In this document: positions 6,505-13,636 of the stretch, piece after piece
Position numbering within the stretch: the stretch's first letter is position 1
Layout: every line of letters begins with the position of its first letter
Assembly: GCA_016791285.1 (NCBI GenBank)
Contig: JAEUMX010000175.1
Location: forward strand, 1 to 13,636
Direction: 5' to 3'
Source: Burkholderiales bacterium
GTDB lineage: Bacteria > Pseudomonadota > Gammaproteobacteria > Burkholderiales > JAEUMW01
Length of the DNA stretch: 13,636 nt
The notes under the pieces: generated by a model
Database searches by the model: none
What the model was told of the DNA's origin: nothing
What the model saw: the letters and a program-made list of their open reading frames with translations, nothing else
Program-made: the position numbers and the translations under genes

Positions 6505-8681
6505 GTGTCTACCCACAACTGTGACGAGAAGGTCGTGAAGGGCGCCTGTCCGCAGGACTGTCCCGACACCTGTGCCATGCTGTACACGGTCGAGGACGGC
6601 AAGCTGGTCGACGTGCGCGGCAACCCCGATCACCCGATGACACGAGGCGGGCTCTGCATCAAGCTCAAGGACTTCGCCGAGCATCACTACAACCCGGACC
6701 GCGTCTTGTATCCGATGAAGCGCACGGGGCCGAAGGGCAGCGGCCGGTTCACCCGCATCTCGTGGGACGAGGCCCTCGGCGAGATCAAGCGCCGCTGGAC
6801 CGACATCATTGCCAGCGACGGCGCGCAGGCGATCCTGCCGTTCTGCTATCTCGGCCACGAAGGCCTCATCAACGGCCTGACCGCGGGCGATGCCTTTTTC
6901 AATCGCCTGGGCTCGACGGTGGCGGAGAAAACGTTCTGTGCCTCGGGTTCGTCGACCGCCTGGATCATGACCGTCGGCGCCACGGGCGGCGTCGACCCGG
7001 AGAGCTTCGCGGTCTCGAAGTACATCATTCTGTGGGCGGTGAACACGCTCACCACGAACCTGCATCACTGGCCTTTCATCATCGAGGCGAGGAAGAACGG
7101 GGCCAAGGTCGTGGTGATCGACCCGGTACGCACGCGCACCGCCAAGCAGGCCGACTGGCACATCCGGCCGAAGCCCGGCACCGATGCCGCGCTCGCGCTG
7201 GGCATGATGAACGTGATCATCGGCGAAGATCTGGTCGATCACGATTACATCGCCCGGTACACGTTCGGCTACGACGAGCTCAAGGCGCGCGCTGCCCAGT
7301 ACCCGCCGGAGAAAGTGGCGGCGATCACGGGTGTCGCGGCAGACGACATCCGCCAGCTTGCCCGCGAGTTCGCGACCACGCAGCCCTCGGTCATCCGGCT
7401 GGGCGTGGCGCTGGAGCGGCACCACAACGGCGGACAGGCGATTCGCGCGGTGACGTGTCTGCCGGCGCTGGTCGGGTCGTGGCGCCACCCGGGCGGCGGT
7501 GCACTGGAGATGCCGCTGTGGGCGTTTCCGTTGAAGCTCGCCGACGTGTGCCGCCCCGACTGGATCCGCCCGGGCACGCGAGTGGTGAATCTGACCGAGC
7601 TTGGCGCGGCGCTCACCGAGCTCGATCCGCCGTTGAAGTCGATCATGGTCTACAACGCCAACCCGATGTCGCAGGCACCGCAGCAGAACAAGATCCGGCA
7701 GGGGCTGCTGCGCGACGACCTCTTCACCGTCGTGAGCGAGCTCTTCGTCACCGACACCGCGAAGTACGCCGACATCCTGCTGCCGGCGGCGATGCAGGCG
7801 GAGCAGCTCGACCTCATGTTCTCCTGGGGGCACTTCTACTTCACGCTCAACCAGAAGGCGATCGAGCCGCCGGGCGAGTGCGTGTCGAACGCCGAGCTCT
7901 TCCGCAGGCTGGCGCGGACCATGGGCTTCGACGACGCCTACTGGGAGCGCGACGACGAACAGATGATCCGCGATTTCGTCGACTGGAGCGCGCCGGTGAT
8001 GGAGGGCATCACCTACGAGCGGCTGGTCGAGGAGGGCTATGCGCACTTGAACGTCGGTCCGGTAGACCAGCGCACCCCGCACGCCGAGGGCAATTTCCCG
8101 ACTCCCACCGGCAAGTGCGAGCTCAAGACCACGCAGGCCGACAACGGCAACTTCGTGGTGCCAGCGTGGCGCTCGATGTACGAAGACATGCAGCCCGGTA
8201 CACCGATCGATCCGGTGCCCGACTACCTGCCGCCGTACGAGTCGCCGGCATCGAATCCCGAGCTCGCGAGCCGTTACCCGCTCAACATCGTTTCGCCGAA
8301 GTCGCACGGGTCTTGAACTCGCAATACGCGAACGAGTCCATCCAGCAGTTGCGGCAGGGCGAGCAGACGGTGCTGATCCATCCCGCCGATGCGGCCGGAC
8401 GCGGTATCCGGAACGGACAGATGGTGCGCGTGCATAACGACCGCGGGGCGTTCGAGGGTCGAGCGGAGCTCACGGAAGACACGCTGCAGGGCGTTGTTGC
8501 CGCATCGCTCGGCTATTGGCCGGGACTGTCGCGGACTGGCACCGCCGTCAACTGCATCAGCTCGGACCGGCATTGCAATCTGGGGCAGGCACCGAGCTTC
8601 TCCGACAACCTGGTCGAGGTCGAACAGGTGCCGGCAGCCGCCGCCGGCACCCCGCAAGAGCAGGCGGTCGCGGCCGCCTGA
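6505..8681 (+). pseudogene. Molybdopterin oxidoreductase, DMSO-reductase family (COG0243), interrupted by a one-base frameshift
   Basis: The reading frame from 6505 ends at a TGA at 8314-8316 after 603 residues. The missing C-terminal domain continues in the -1 frame to the TGA at 8679-8681. Restoring one base gives about 725 residues, normal for the family. The N-terminus binds a [4Fe-4S] cluster through C15, C19, C23 (CPQDCPDTC) and C51 (GLCIK). C145 in TFCASGSS is the likely molybdenum ligand, by position only. KVVVIDPVRTRTAKQADWHI and VYNANPMSQAP are molybdopterin-domain motifs. The downstream part, from LNSQYANES through HPADAAGRGI and VRVHNDRGAF, is the molydopterin-dinucleotide-binding domain. 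No Tat signal is seen, so it is probably cytoplasmic. A ferredoxin gene follows 37 bases later. The substrate cannot be named. Without the C-terminal domain the enzyme would probably be inactive; a sequencing error is a real alternative. Confidence 0.85.
8308..8316 (+). other. Frameshift site in the molybdoenzyme gene (one T apparently missing)
   Basis: Reading GGG TCT TGA ends the protein after SPKSHGS. If one T is added after 8311 (GGG TTC TTG AAC) the sequence reads SPKSHGFLNSQYAN, which is what this family has at the junction. The lesion is thus best explained as loss of one T from a TT pair. There is no homopolymer run longer than three nearby and no canonical slippery heptamer. Confidence 0.8.
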
Positions 8682-8718
8682 TGCTTTCGCGCGCGAGACG
8701 GACCGTGGGAGACTGGCG

Positions 8719-9024
8719 ATGACTCACGTCGTCACGGAGAACTGCGACGGCTGCCGCTTCACCGACTGCGTGCATGTCTGTCCCGTGGCGTGCTTTCACG
8801 GCGATGCGCTCATGGTGTACATCGATCCGGTCGCGTGCATCGACTGCGGCGCGTGCATTCCCGCGTGTCCCGTGCACGCGATCTTCGAGGAGTTCGACCT
8901 CACCGAAGCGCGGCAGCACTGGGTCGCGATCAACGCCGAGCGGGCGGCCGAGCTGCCGGTGGTGTGGGGCCGCGAGACGGAGCTGCCGACGGCACAGGCG
9001 AGGCGAAAAGCGCTGGGGTATTGA
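8719..9024 (+). CDS. fdxA: Seven-iron ([3Fe-4S][4Fe-4S]) ferredoxin, FdxA family
   Basis: A 101-residue low-potential electron carrier, the usual length for FdxA. Cysteines fall at 9, 12, 17, 21, 25, 40, 43, 46 and 50 (NCDGCRFTDCVHVCPVAC and CIDCGACIPACP), in register with Azotobacter ferredoxin I, offset by one. By that alignment C9, C17 and C50 would hold the [3Fe-4S] cluster and C21, C40, C43 and C46 the [4Fe-4S] cluster. The ATG at 8719 has GGGAG at 8707-8711, seven bases upstream; the frame is open further left but only as shadow of the molybdoenzyme gene. It begins 37 bases after the molybdoenzyme's restored stop, so it is likely cotranscribed and the enzyme's electron donor or acceptor (inference). 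It ends 37 bases from the convergent egtB gene with no obvious terminator between them. Confidence 0.93.
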   Translation: MTHVVTENCDGCRFTDCVHVCPVACFHGDALMVYIDPVACIDCGACIPACPVHAIFEEFDLTEARQHWVAINAERAAELPVVWGRETELPTAQARRKALGY

Positions 9025-9061
9025 AGGACCGCGCTGCTCGCGGGACGATGCAGCTTGCGCC

Positions 9062-10327
9062 TCAGCGATCGGCCGCGAGCCGGAAACCGGTGAAGGGCCA
9101 GCGGTCGTGCGGATAGAAGAAGTTCCGGTAGCTCTTCCGGATATGGGCGCGTGGTGTTACGCAGCAGCCGCCGCGCAGCACCATCTGATTCGCCATGAAC
9201 TTGCCGTTGTACTCGCCGAGCGCCCCCGCGAGCGGGGCGAAGCCGGGGTAGGGCGCGTAGGCCGAGCGTGTCCATTCCCACACGTCGCCGTACCATTGTC
9301 CGTCGCCGTCGGCCGCGGGCCGCGGATGCAGCAGGCCGGACTCGACGAAGTTGCCCGCGACCGGCTCGGCAGCAAGCATGGTCTCGAACTCCTCTTCTCG
9401 CGGCAGCCGCTTGCCTGCCCAGCGGGCATAGGCGTCCGCCTCGTAGAAGCTCACATGGCACACGGGTTCCGCCGGGTTCACGGGGCGCAATCCACCGAGG
9501 GTCATGTACCACCATTCGCCGTCGCGCTGCGCCCAATAGAGCGGAGCGTCCCAAGCTTTTTCCTGCCGCTTCGCCCAGCCGTCCGCGAGCCAATGACCGG
9601 CATCGCGGTATCCGCCCTCTGCCATGAATTCGAGGTACTCGCCGTTCGTCACCGGTCGCGATGCGAGCGCGTGATCGTGCAGCAACACCGCATGGCGCGG
9701 CGTTTCGTTGTCGAACGCGAAACCCCTCCCGGCGTGACCGATCTCGGCGATCCCGCCGGCGCGCTCGATCCAGTGCAGCGGCGCAGGAGCGGTTGCGGTC
9801 ACGTTCGATGGCGCCTGGTAGGCGGGATACAAGGGGTTGGCCGCGAAGTTGTGCTTGATGTCCATGAGCAGCAGCTCCTGGTGCTGCTGCTCGTGGTGCA
9901 GGCCCAGTGTCACGCGCGCGGCGAGCGCGCCCCAGCGCGCGTCTGCTCGCGCATCCAGGAGGGCGAGCATCGCCTCGTCCACGTGCCGGCGGTAGCGATA
10001 GACGTCCTCGACGGTCGGGCGCGAGATGAGTCCACGCTGGGCGCGCGGGTGGAACGGACCGACCGACTCGTAGTACGAGTTGAAGAGATACTCGAACCCG
10101 GAGTGGAACGGGCGATATTCCGGCACCGCCGGCTTCAGCACGAAAGTCTCGAAGAACCACGAGACGTGCGCGAGATGCCACTTGGGGGGGCTCGTCTCGA
10201 GCACGCTCTGCACCTGATAGTCGTCGGTGGCGAGCGGCGCGCAGAGCCGCTCGGTCGCGCCGCGCACGTCGCGGTAACGCGCTGCGAGGTCGACGCGATT
10301 CAGAGGCACTGCCGCTGGTGCGTTCAT
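9062..10327 (-). CDS. egtB: Ergothioneine biosynthesis protein EgtB (sulfoxide synthase)
   Basis: A 421-residue non-haem iron enzyme that joins hercynine (trimethyl-histidine) to a thiol donor, gamma-glutamyl-cysteine or cysteine, using O2. The N-terminal DinB-like domain supplies the three iron-binding histidines: H54 in KWHLAHVSWFFE, and H145 and H149 in HHEQQHQE. The C-terminal half, about 200-421, is an FGE-sulfatase fold: RPVTNGEYLEFM, PVCHVSFYEADAYARWAGKRLP, WEWTRSAYAPYPGF, and the C-terminal VLRGGCCVTPRAHIRKSYRNFF. The ATG at 10327 is chosen because GGAGG (10335-10339 on this strand) stands seven bases upstream; the frame stays open to 10501 only over the preceding gene. It is the last gene of a minus-strand run, 61 bases after the YbaY-like lipoprotein. 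The usual partner egtD is absent from the window, so hercynine must come from elsewhere. Confidence 0.93.
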   Translation of the reverse strand: MNAPAAVPLNRVDLAARYRDVRGATERLCAPLATDDYQVQSVLETSPPKWHLAHVSWFFETFVLKPAVPEYRPFHSGFEYLFNSYYESVGPFHPRAQRGLISRPTVEDVYRYRRHVDEAMLALLDARADARWGALAARVTLGLHHEQQHQELLLMDIKHNFAANPLYPAYQAPSNVTATAPAPLHWIERAGGIAEIGHAGRGFAFDNETPRHAVLLHDHALASRPVTNGEYLEFMAEGGYRDAGHWLADGWAKRQEKAWDAPLYWAQRDGEWWYMTLGGLRPVNPAEPVCHVSFYEADAYARWAGKRLPREEEFETMLAAEPVAGNFVESGLLHPRPAADGDGQWYGDVWEWTRSAYAPYPGFAPLAGALGEYNGKFMANQMVLRGGCCVTPRAHIRKSYRNFFYPHDRWPFTGFRLAADR

Positions 10328-10334
10328 GAGCCAA

Positions 10335-10339
10335 CCTCC
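10335..10339 (-). promoter_or_regulatory. Ribosome binding site of egtB
   Basis: GGAGG on the minus strand, seven bases before the ATG at 10327; it rules out longer in-frame starts reaching to 10501. Confidence 0.7.
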
Positions 10340-10388
10340 GGAGCACGCATTGCCGCGCGCGGGTTCGGCACGAAGCCCCGCGAACGGA

Positions 10389-10832
10389 TCAGGGCTGCTT
10401 CGCGACCAGGATCTGGGTGTTGCGCGTGTAGCCGCCGGTGAGCACGCGGTGCGGCGTGTCGGAGGCGTAGATCGTCTTCTCGCCATCCAGAATCTGCGCA
10501 CTCACGAGGTACTCGCGCGAGGCGTCGAGAAGGTCTGGATCGTAGGGCAGTTCGTAGAACACCGGTCCGTTGCAGGGCGGATCGATGAAGTTGCATATGC
10601 TGCTGATGGTCTGCTCGCTCACCACGATTTCCGGCTTGCCCTCGGCGGGCGGCGCGGCGAGCTTCACGTGCACCACGGCGTTGTCGGGCAGCGGTTGCAC
10701 GTAGCGGTAGAAGACCGTGCCGGTGACGTATGCGGGCGGCGGCCGCCACGAAAGCGGCTGCGGGGGGAAATTGGCGCATCCCGCGAGACCAGACGCCACG
10801 AGCGCACCGAGAATGCCGAAAGTTGCCTTCAT
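10389..10832 (-). CDS. YbaY/YscW-family lipoprotein
   Basis: A 147-residue predicted lipoprotein. The first 19 residues form a signal peptide ending in the lipobox LAGC, with Cys19 lipidated. The mature part starts with a Pro-rich linker and then VTGTVFYRYVQPLPDNAVVHVKL, the opening of the YbaY/YscW small beta-sandwich domain that is found alone or as a T3SS pilot-like protein. A Cys pair (ICNFIDPPCNG) could form a disulfide in the periplasm. No secretion genes lie nearby, so a general envelope role is more likely than a T3SS one. The ATG at 10832 has GAGGA at 10842-10846, nine bases upstream. It starts 30 bases after the stop of the preceding lipoprotein gene and sits 61 bases before egtB, fitting one operon. 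The molecular function of this family is largely unknown. Confidence 0.85.
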   Translation of the reverse strand: MKATFGILGALVASGLAGCANFPPQPLSWRPPPAYVTGTVFYRYVQPLPDNAVVHVKLAAPPAEGKPEIVVSEQTISSICNFIDPPCNGPVFYELPYDPDLLDASREYLVSAQILDGEKTIYASDTPHRVLTGGYTRNTQILVAKQP

Positions 10833-10862
10833 CTATGATCGTCCTCTGCTCAATCTCATCAG

Positions 10863-11270
10863 CTATTCGAAGGTACTTTCGACAATCCGGCTCGTGTAGT
10901 CAAGCGCGGCAAGCTCCTCCAGCACCTGACGGTATCCCCGCTGATGCGTCTGACCCACGCACAGGTACTGATTCTTCGTGCACCCGATGCGCCCGCGCGA
11001 CCCGCGCATGAGCTCCAGTGTCGGGTCGATGCGCTGCACTTCGGTGGCGTAGCGTTCGTTCGCCGGAATGCAGAATTCGTAGCTCATCGAGCGTAGTCCG
11101 CCGGGTGGTCCGCGCAGTCCGCGCTCGTCCAGCGTCGAAAGATCGAGCGCGATCTTGTCCCGTTGCGCCGCGGTGAGCGCGGGACCCGCGGGGTTTGCGC
11201 CGCACGCGCAGAGCGCCACGCCGCAACATGCCCCCGCCACGATCCAGGCCACGCTTCGCAGGAGCTTCAT
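10863..11270 (-). CDS. Putative Cys-containing lipoprotein of unknown function
   Basis: A 135-residue protein that I cannot place in a named family. Residues 1-22 are a signal peptide (MKLLRSVAWIVAGACCGVAL), with the likely lipidated cysteine at 23 in a slightly unusual LCAC lipobox; C15 and C16 in the hydrophobic core are less likely sites. The mature part carries SYEFCIPAN, GSRGRIGC and YLCVGQTHQ, giving three further cysteines, one of which may pair. A C-terminal helix (VLEELAALDYTSRI) follows. An outer-membrane-anchored periplasmic protein is inferred. The ATG is preceded by GGAGG at 11275-11279, only four bases away, and overlaps the tag stop as ATGA (11267-11270), so it is probably translationally coupled to tag. 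A longer frame upstream is merely the shadow of tag. Confidence 0.75.
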   Translation of the reverse strand: MKLLRSVAWIVAGACCGVALCACGANPAGPALTAAQRDKIALDLSTLDERGLRGPPGGLRSMSYEFCIPANERYATEVQRIDPTLELMRGSRGRIGCTKNQYLCVGQTHQRGYRQVLEELAALDYTSRIVESTFE

Positions 11271-11851
11271 TTCGCCTCCGTGACGCAAGAAAGCTCCGCA
11301 TGGCGGAAGCAGTCGGTGGTGTGATCGTTCACCATGCCTACCGCCTGCATGAACGCGTAGCAGATGGTGGAGCCGACGAACTTGAAGCCGCGCGCGAGCA
11401 GAGCCTTGCTCAGGGCATCGGACTGCGCCGTGCGCGCCGGCACCTGCGCCAGCGTGCGGTGCGCGTTCTGGCGCGGCACACCCGCCACGAAGCGCCACAG
11501 GAAGCGGTCGAGACTCTCCTCCTCCTCGACCAGCCGCAAGTACGCGCGGGCGTTGCCGATCGTCGCCTGCACCTTGAGCCGATTGCGCACGATGCTCGGA
11601 TCGGCCAGCAGCGCGTCCACGCGCCGCGCGTCGAAGTTGGCAATGCGTTCGGGATCGAAGCCGTCGAACGCCTTGCGGTAGCCCGCGCGCCTCCTGAGGA
11701 TCGTGAGCCACGACAGGCCTGCTTGCGCGCCTTCCAGGATCAGCATCTCGAACAGGCGGCGATCGTCGTGCACCGGTACGCCCCATTCCTCGTCGTGGTA
11801 GGCGACGTAGAGCGGATCATTCGTGCACCAGCCGCAGCGGATGCGTGGCAC
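11267..11851 (-). CDS. tag: DNA-3-methyladenine glycosylase I
   Basis: A base-excision repair enzyme of 194 residues (E. coli Tag has 187) that removes 3-methyladenine from alkylated DNA. It opens with CGWCTNDPLYVAYHDEEWG, has the catalytic Glu40 in LILEGAQAGLSW, then VRNRLKVQATIGNARAYL and DALSKALLARGFKFVGSTI, and closes with VNDHTTDC. Zinc would be held by C6 and H19 at the front and the His and Cys of NDHTTDC at the back, as in E. coli Tag. The start is taken as the GTG at 11851, which puts the first zinc Cys at residue 6, close to its E. coli position. The ribosome site there is weak. The frame is open to 12139 but that stretch is Arg-rich shadow of the DUF2237 gene. It starts 26 bases after the DUF2237 stop and its own stop overlaps the next gene by four bases. 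Confidence 0.92.
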   Translation of the reverse strand: MPRIRCGWCTNDPLYVAYHDEEWGVPVHDDRRLFEMLILEGAQAGLSWLTILRRRAGYRKAFDGFDPERIANFDARRVDALLADPSIVRNRLKVQATIGNARAYLRLVEEEESLDRFLWRFVAGVPRQNAHRTLAQVPARTAQSDALSKALLARGFKFVGSTICYAFMQAVGMVNDHTTDCFRHAELSCVTEAK

Positions 11852-11877
11852 GGTGGATCTCGGGTCCGGGCAGCGCG

Positions 11878-12258
11878 TCAATTGAGGTCGAGCGCGTGGC
11901 GCTTCAGGTCGGCGAGCGCGACGATCTCGAGCGCCGCCTCGTGGGTTGCGCCGAGCACCACCGGCGGGGCGACGCCGGAGGCTAGCGCCTCCTTCCACCG
12001 TGCGGCGCAGATGCACCATTTGTCGCCCGGCCGCAGGCCCGGAAAGCCGGAATCCGGCGCAGGCGTCGACAGGTCGTTGCCCCTCGCCTTGGAAAACGCG
12101 AGAAACTCCGCCGTCACCTTCGCGCACACGGCATGGCACCCCAGGTCCTGGGGCCCGGTTTCACAGCGGCCGGTGCGATAGAACCCCGTCATCGGGGACG
12201 TGCAGCACGTTTCGAGCGTACCGCCAAGCACGTTGCGCGGACCTTCACCCATTTTCAC
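11878..12258 (-). CDS. DUF2237 family protein
   Basis: A 126-residue soluble protein matching the small DUF2237 family end to end: NVLGGTLETCCTSPMTGFYR, TGPQDLGCHAVCAKVTAEFL, FSKARGNDLSTP, GFPGLRPGDKWCICAARW and APPVVLGATHEAALE. These conserved stretches contain several cysteines, which suggests metal or redox chemistry, but no biochemical function is established for the family as far as I know. The start is either GTG at 12258, with GGGAGG about eight bases upstream, or ATG at 12252 inside the same ribosome-site region; the former is given. It is the first gene of the minus-strand run to egtB, 26 bases ahead of tag. Confidence 0.9.
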   Translation of the reverse strand: MKMGEGPRNVLGGTLETCCTSPMTGFYRTGRCETGPQDLGCHAVCAKVTAEFLAFSKARGNDLSTPAPDSGFPGLRPGDKWCICAARWKEALASGVAPPVVLGATHEAALEIVALADLKRHALDLN

Positions 12259-12513
12259 CTGCGTTTCCTCCCAAGGCAGACGATCGCCGCAAGCCTAGCG
12301 CCGCAGCCAGGCGGGAGCAAGCTGCGTCGGGGACAGGAACATGACCAGCACGACATAGCGCATGTCTTGCGCTCGCGGCTGCCGCTAGTCGGCTGGAAAC
12401 GGCAACCTGCTTCCCCGAGCTTGAGTTGTCTTCGCGCGCGCTGCGGCATCATGTACTATCGGGGCCTCGCGGTGAGTATGGTTTCTTGGATGCCTTTCTC
12501 CTTGAGGAAAACG
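12259..12513. other. 255-bp divergent intergenic region
   Basis: It lies between the DUF2237-to-egtB operon (leftward) and the C-methyltransferase gene (rightward), so it should hold both promoters. On the minus strand TTGCTC (12315-12320) and TAGGCT (12292-12297) are 17 bases apart, each a 3/6 match. On the plus strand TACTAT (12454-12459) could be a -10 with a poor -35 TTCGCG (12431-12436). Both are weak. No gene or strong hairpin was seen. Confidence 0.35.
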
Positions 12514-13636
12514 ATGACATCACTGCGGAGTGCTCTCGAACGTGGACCGTGCACCGCCGTCTCGTGCCCGGCCTGCGGCCATCCGGGGCTCAAGAGCTTC
12601 CACCAGCAGCACGGCGTTCCGGTGCATTCCACGGTCGTCCTGGACAGCCGCGAGGAAGCGCTCCGCTACCCCGTCGGCGACATGGAGCTCGGCTGGTGCC
12701 GGTCATGCGGCTTCATCAGCAACATGAGGTTCGACGACCGCCTGTTGCACTACGCCGGGCGCCGCGAGGAATCGCAGGGATTTTCGCCGCGTTTCCAGAC
12801 GTTCGCCACGGAGCTCGCACGCCGATGGATCGACCGTTACGACCTCGCCGGCAAGACCGTGCTGGAGATCGGTTGCGGCAAAGGCCATTTCCTCGAAGTC
12901 ATGGTCGCCGAAGGCGTGGGTCGTGGAATCGGCATCGACCCGGGTTGCGACCCGGGGCGAGTGAGTGGCCCGGCGGCAAGTCGGATCGAGTGGATCCAAG
13001 ACTATTTCTCGCCTACGCACGCGGCGAGTGACGTCGACGCGATCGTCTGCCGGCATACGCTCGAGCACATTCACGACGTTTCTGGTTTCCTCGACACCGT
13101 GCGGCTCAGTGTCGGTGATCGCCGCGACATCGCGATCCTGTTCGAGGTGCCGGACGCGCTGTGCGTGCTTCGGGCCGGCGCCTTCTGGGACATCTACTAC
13201 GAGCACTGCGGCTATTTCACATCCGGGTCGCTCGCGCGGGCGCTGCGCGCTGCGGGCTTCGACATCCTCGATCTCGATCTCGTCTATTCCGGCCAGTATC
13301 TGATCATCGAGGCGCGCCTCCGACCCGAGGGTGTGCTTGCGGCCGCACCCTTGCCGCAGGAGGAACCGCCGGCCGTGGTGGAGGCGGCGATCGCGGAATT
13401 CGAATCGGCGTTCCACGAGGGCATCGATTCCTGGAAAGGGCGGCTCCGCCAGGCGCGCGCGGAGGGGAAGCGCGGGGTGATCTGGGGGGGTGGCTCCAAG
13501 GCCATGGGCTATCTTACGGCGCTCGGGCCGGACGCCGGCATCGAGGTGGTCGTCGACATCAACCCTCACCTGCAGGGGCGGTACATGCCCGGCACCGGGC
13601 ACCGCGTGGTGGCGCCCGAGTTCCTGCAGCAGTACC
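12514..13636 (+). CDS. Class I SAM-dependent methyltransferase of the NDP-sugar C-methyltransferase type (partial, cut by window end)
   Basis: The frame is open to the right edge; 374 codons are present, and family members run to a little over 400. Three domains are seen. The first is an N-terminal zinc-binding part with C18, C21 (CPACG) and C62, C65 (CRSCG). The second is a SAM-binding core with motif I LEIGCGKGHFLEV (E118-G124). The third is a C-terminal domain with WGGGSKAMGYL and VVDINPHLQGRYMPGTG. Glu230-His231 in YEHCGYFTSGSL match the catalytic Glu-His of sugar C-3-methyltransferases such as TcaB9 and TylC3. Such enzymes methylate ketosugar nucleotides on the way to branched deoxysugars, but many homologues have other or unknown substrates. 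The ATG at 12514 is preceded by GAGGA at 12504-12508; in-frame ATGs at 12478 and 12490 lack a clear ribosome site. Confidence 0.85.
   Translation, partial: MTSLRSALERGPCTAVSCPACGHPGLKSFHQQHGVPVHSTVVLDSREEALRYPVGDMELGWCRSCGFISNMRFDDRLLHYAGRREESQGFSPRFQTFATELARRWIDRYDLAGKTVLEIGCGKGHFLEVMVAEGVGRGIGIDPGCDPGRVSGPAASRIEWIQDYFSPTHAASDVDAIVCRHTLEHIHDVSGFLDTVRLSVGDRRDIAILFEVPDALCVLRAGAFWDIYYEHCGYFTSGSLARALRAAGFDILDLDLVYSGQYLIIEARLRPEGVLAAAPLPQEEPPAVVEAAIAEFESAFHEGIDSWKGRLRQARAEGKRGVIWGGGSKAMGYLTALGPDAGIEVVVDINPHLQGRYMPGTGHRVVAPEFLQQY

Noticed and set aside
5164..8307. A 1047-codon open frame on the minus strand across the GGDEF-EAL and molybdoenzyme genes
   Set aside because: Its translation is rich in Arg, His, Val and Asp with no family motif, while the plus strand encodes two well-conserved proteins over the same bases. 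Long antisense frames are expected in GC-rich coding DNA.
8304..8316. Programmed -1 ribosomal frameshifting in the molybdoenzyme gene
   Set aside because: A -1 slip would also restore the frame (giving Val instead of Phe), but CAC GGG TCT TGA has no slippery heptamer and this family is not known for recoding.
8774..10441. A 555-codon plus-strand frame opposite egtB
   Set aside because: It is antisense to a clear EgtB, overlaps the ferredoxin gene, and shows no recognisable domain or ribosome site.

Overview
The window is GC-rich, densely coded bacterial DNA whose gene set fits a proteobacterium, most likely a Betaproteobacterium (inferred from protein flavour only; there is no rRNA or other phylogenetic marker). 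Eleven genes are supported. No tRNA, rRNA, CRISPR array, insertion sequence or phage gene was seen.

Layout. (1) 50-3693, plus strand: an Old Yellow Enzyme-type flavin reductase, then a 617-residue protein with a central P-loop kinase domain resembling zeta-toxin kinases, then a GNAT acetyltransferase whose ATG overlaps the kinase stop. (2) 3694-4011: non-coding leader with competing inverted repeats. (3) 4012-6318: a REC-PAS-GGDEF-EAL cyclic-di-GMP protein. Its GGDEF, I-site and EAL residues are intact, but the receiver has Asn where the phospho-accepting Asp should be. (4) 6319-9024: a gap with a tandem 16-bp repeat over a promoter-like sequence, then a DMSO-reductase-family molybdopterin oxidoreductase broken by a one-base frameshift near 8311, then a FdxA-type seven-iron ferredoxin that is its probable electron partner. 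(5) 12258 down to 9062, minus strand: a tightly packed probable operon of DUF2237 protein, 3-methyladenine DNA glycosylase I (Tag), a Cys-containing lipoprotein of unknown function, a YbaY/YscW-like lipoprotein, and the ergothioneine sulfoxide synthase EgtB. (6) 12514 to the right edge, plus strand: a three-domain sugar C-methyltransferase homologue, cut off by the window end.

How the genes fit together. Several products (OYE reductase, Tag, EgtB) fit defence against electrophiles, alkylation or oxidation, but a shared regulon is only inference. EgtB has no EgtD methyltransferase beside it, so the histidine-betaine-forming step must be encoded elsewhere if ergothioneine is made. The molybdoenzyme and ferredoxin form a redox pair whose substrate cannot be named from sequence. 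The least familiar element is the translationally coupled P-loop kinase/GNAT pair. The most concrete anomalies are the frameshifted molybdoenzyme and the Asp-to-Asn receiver.
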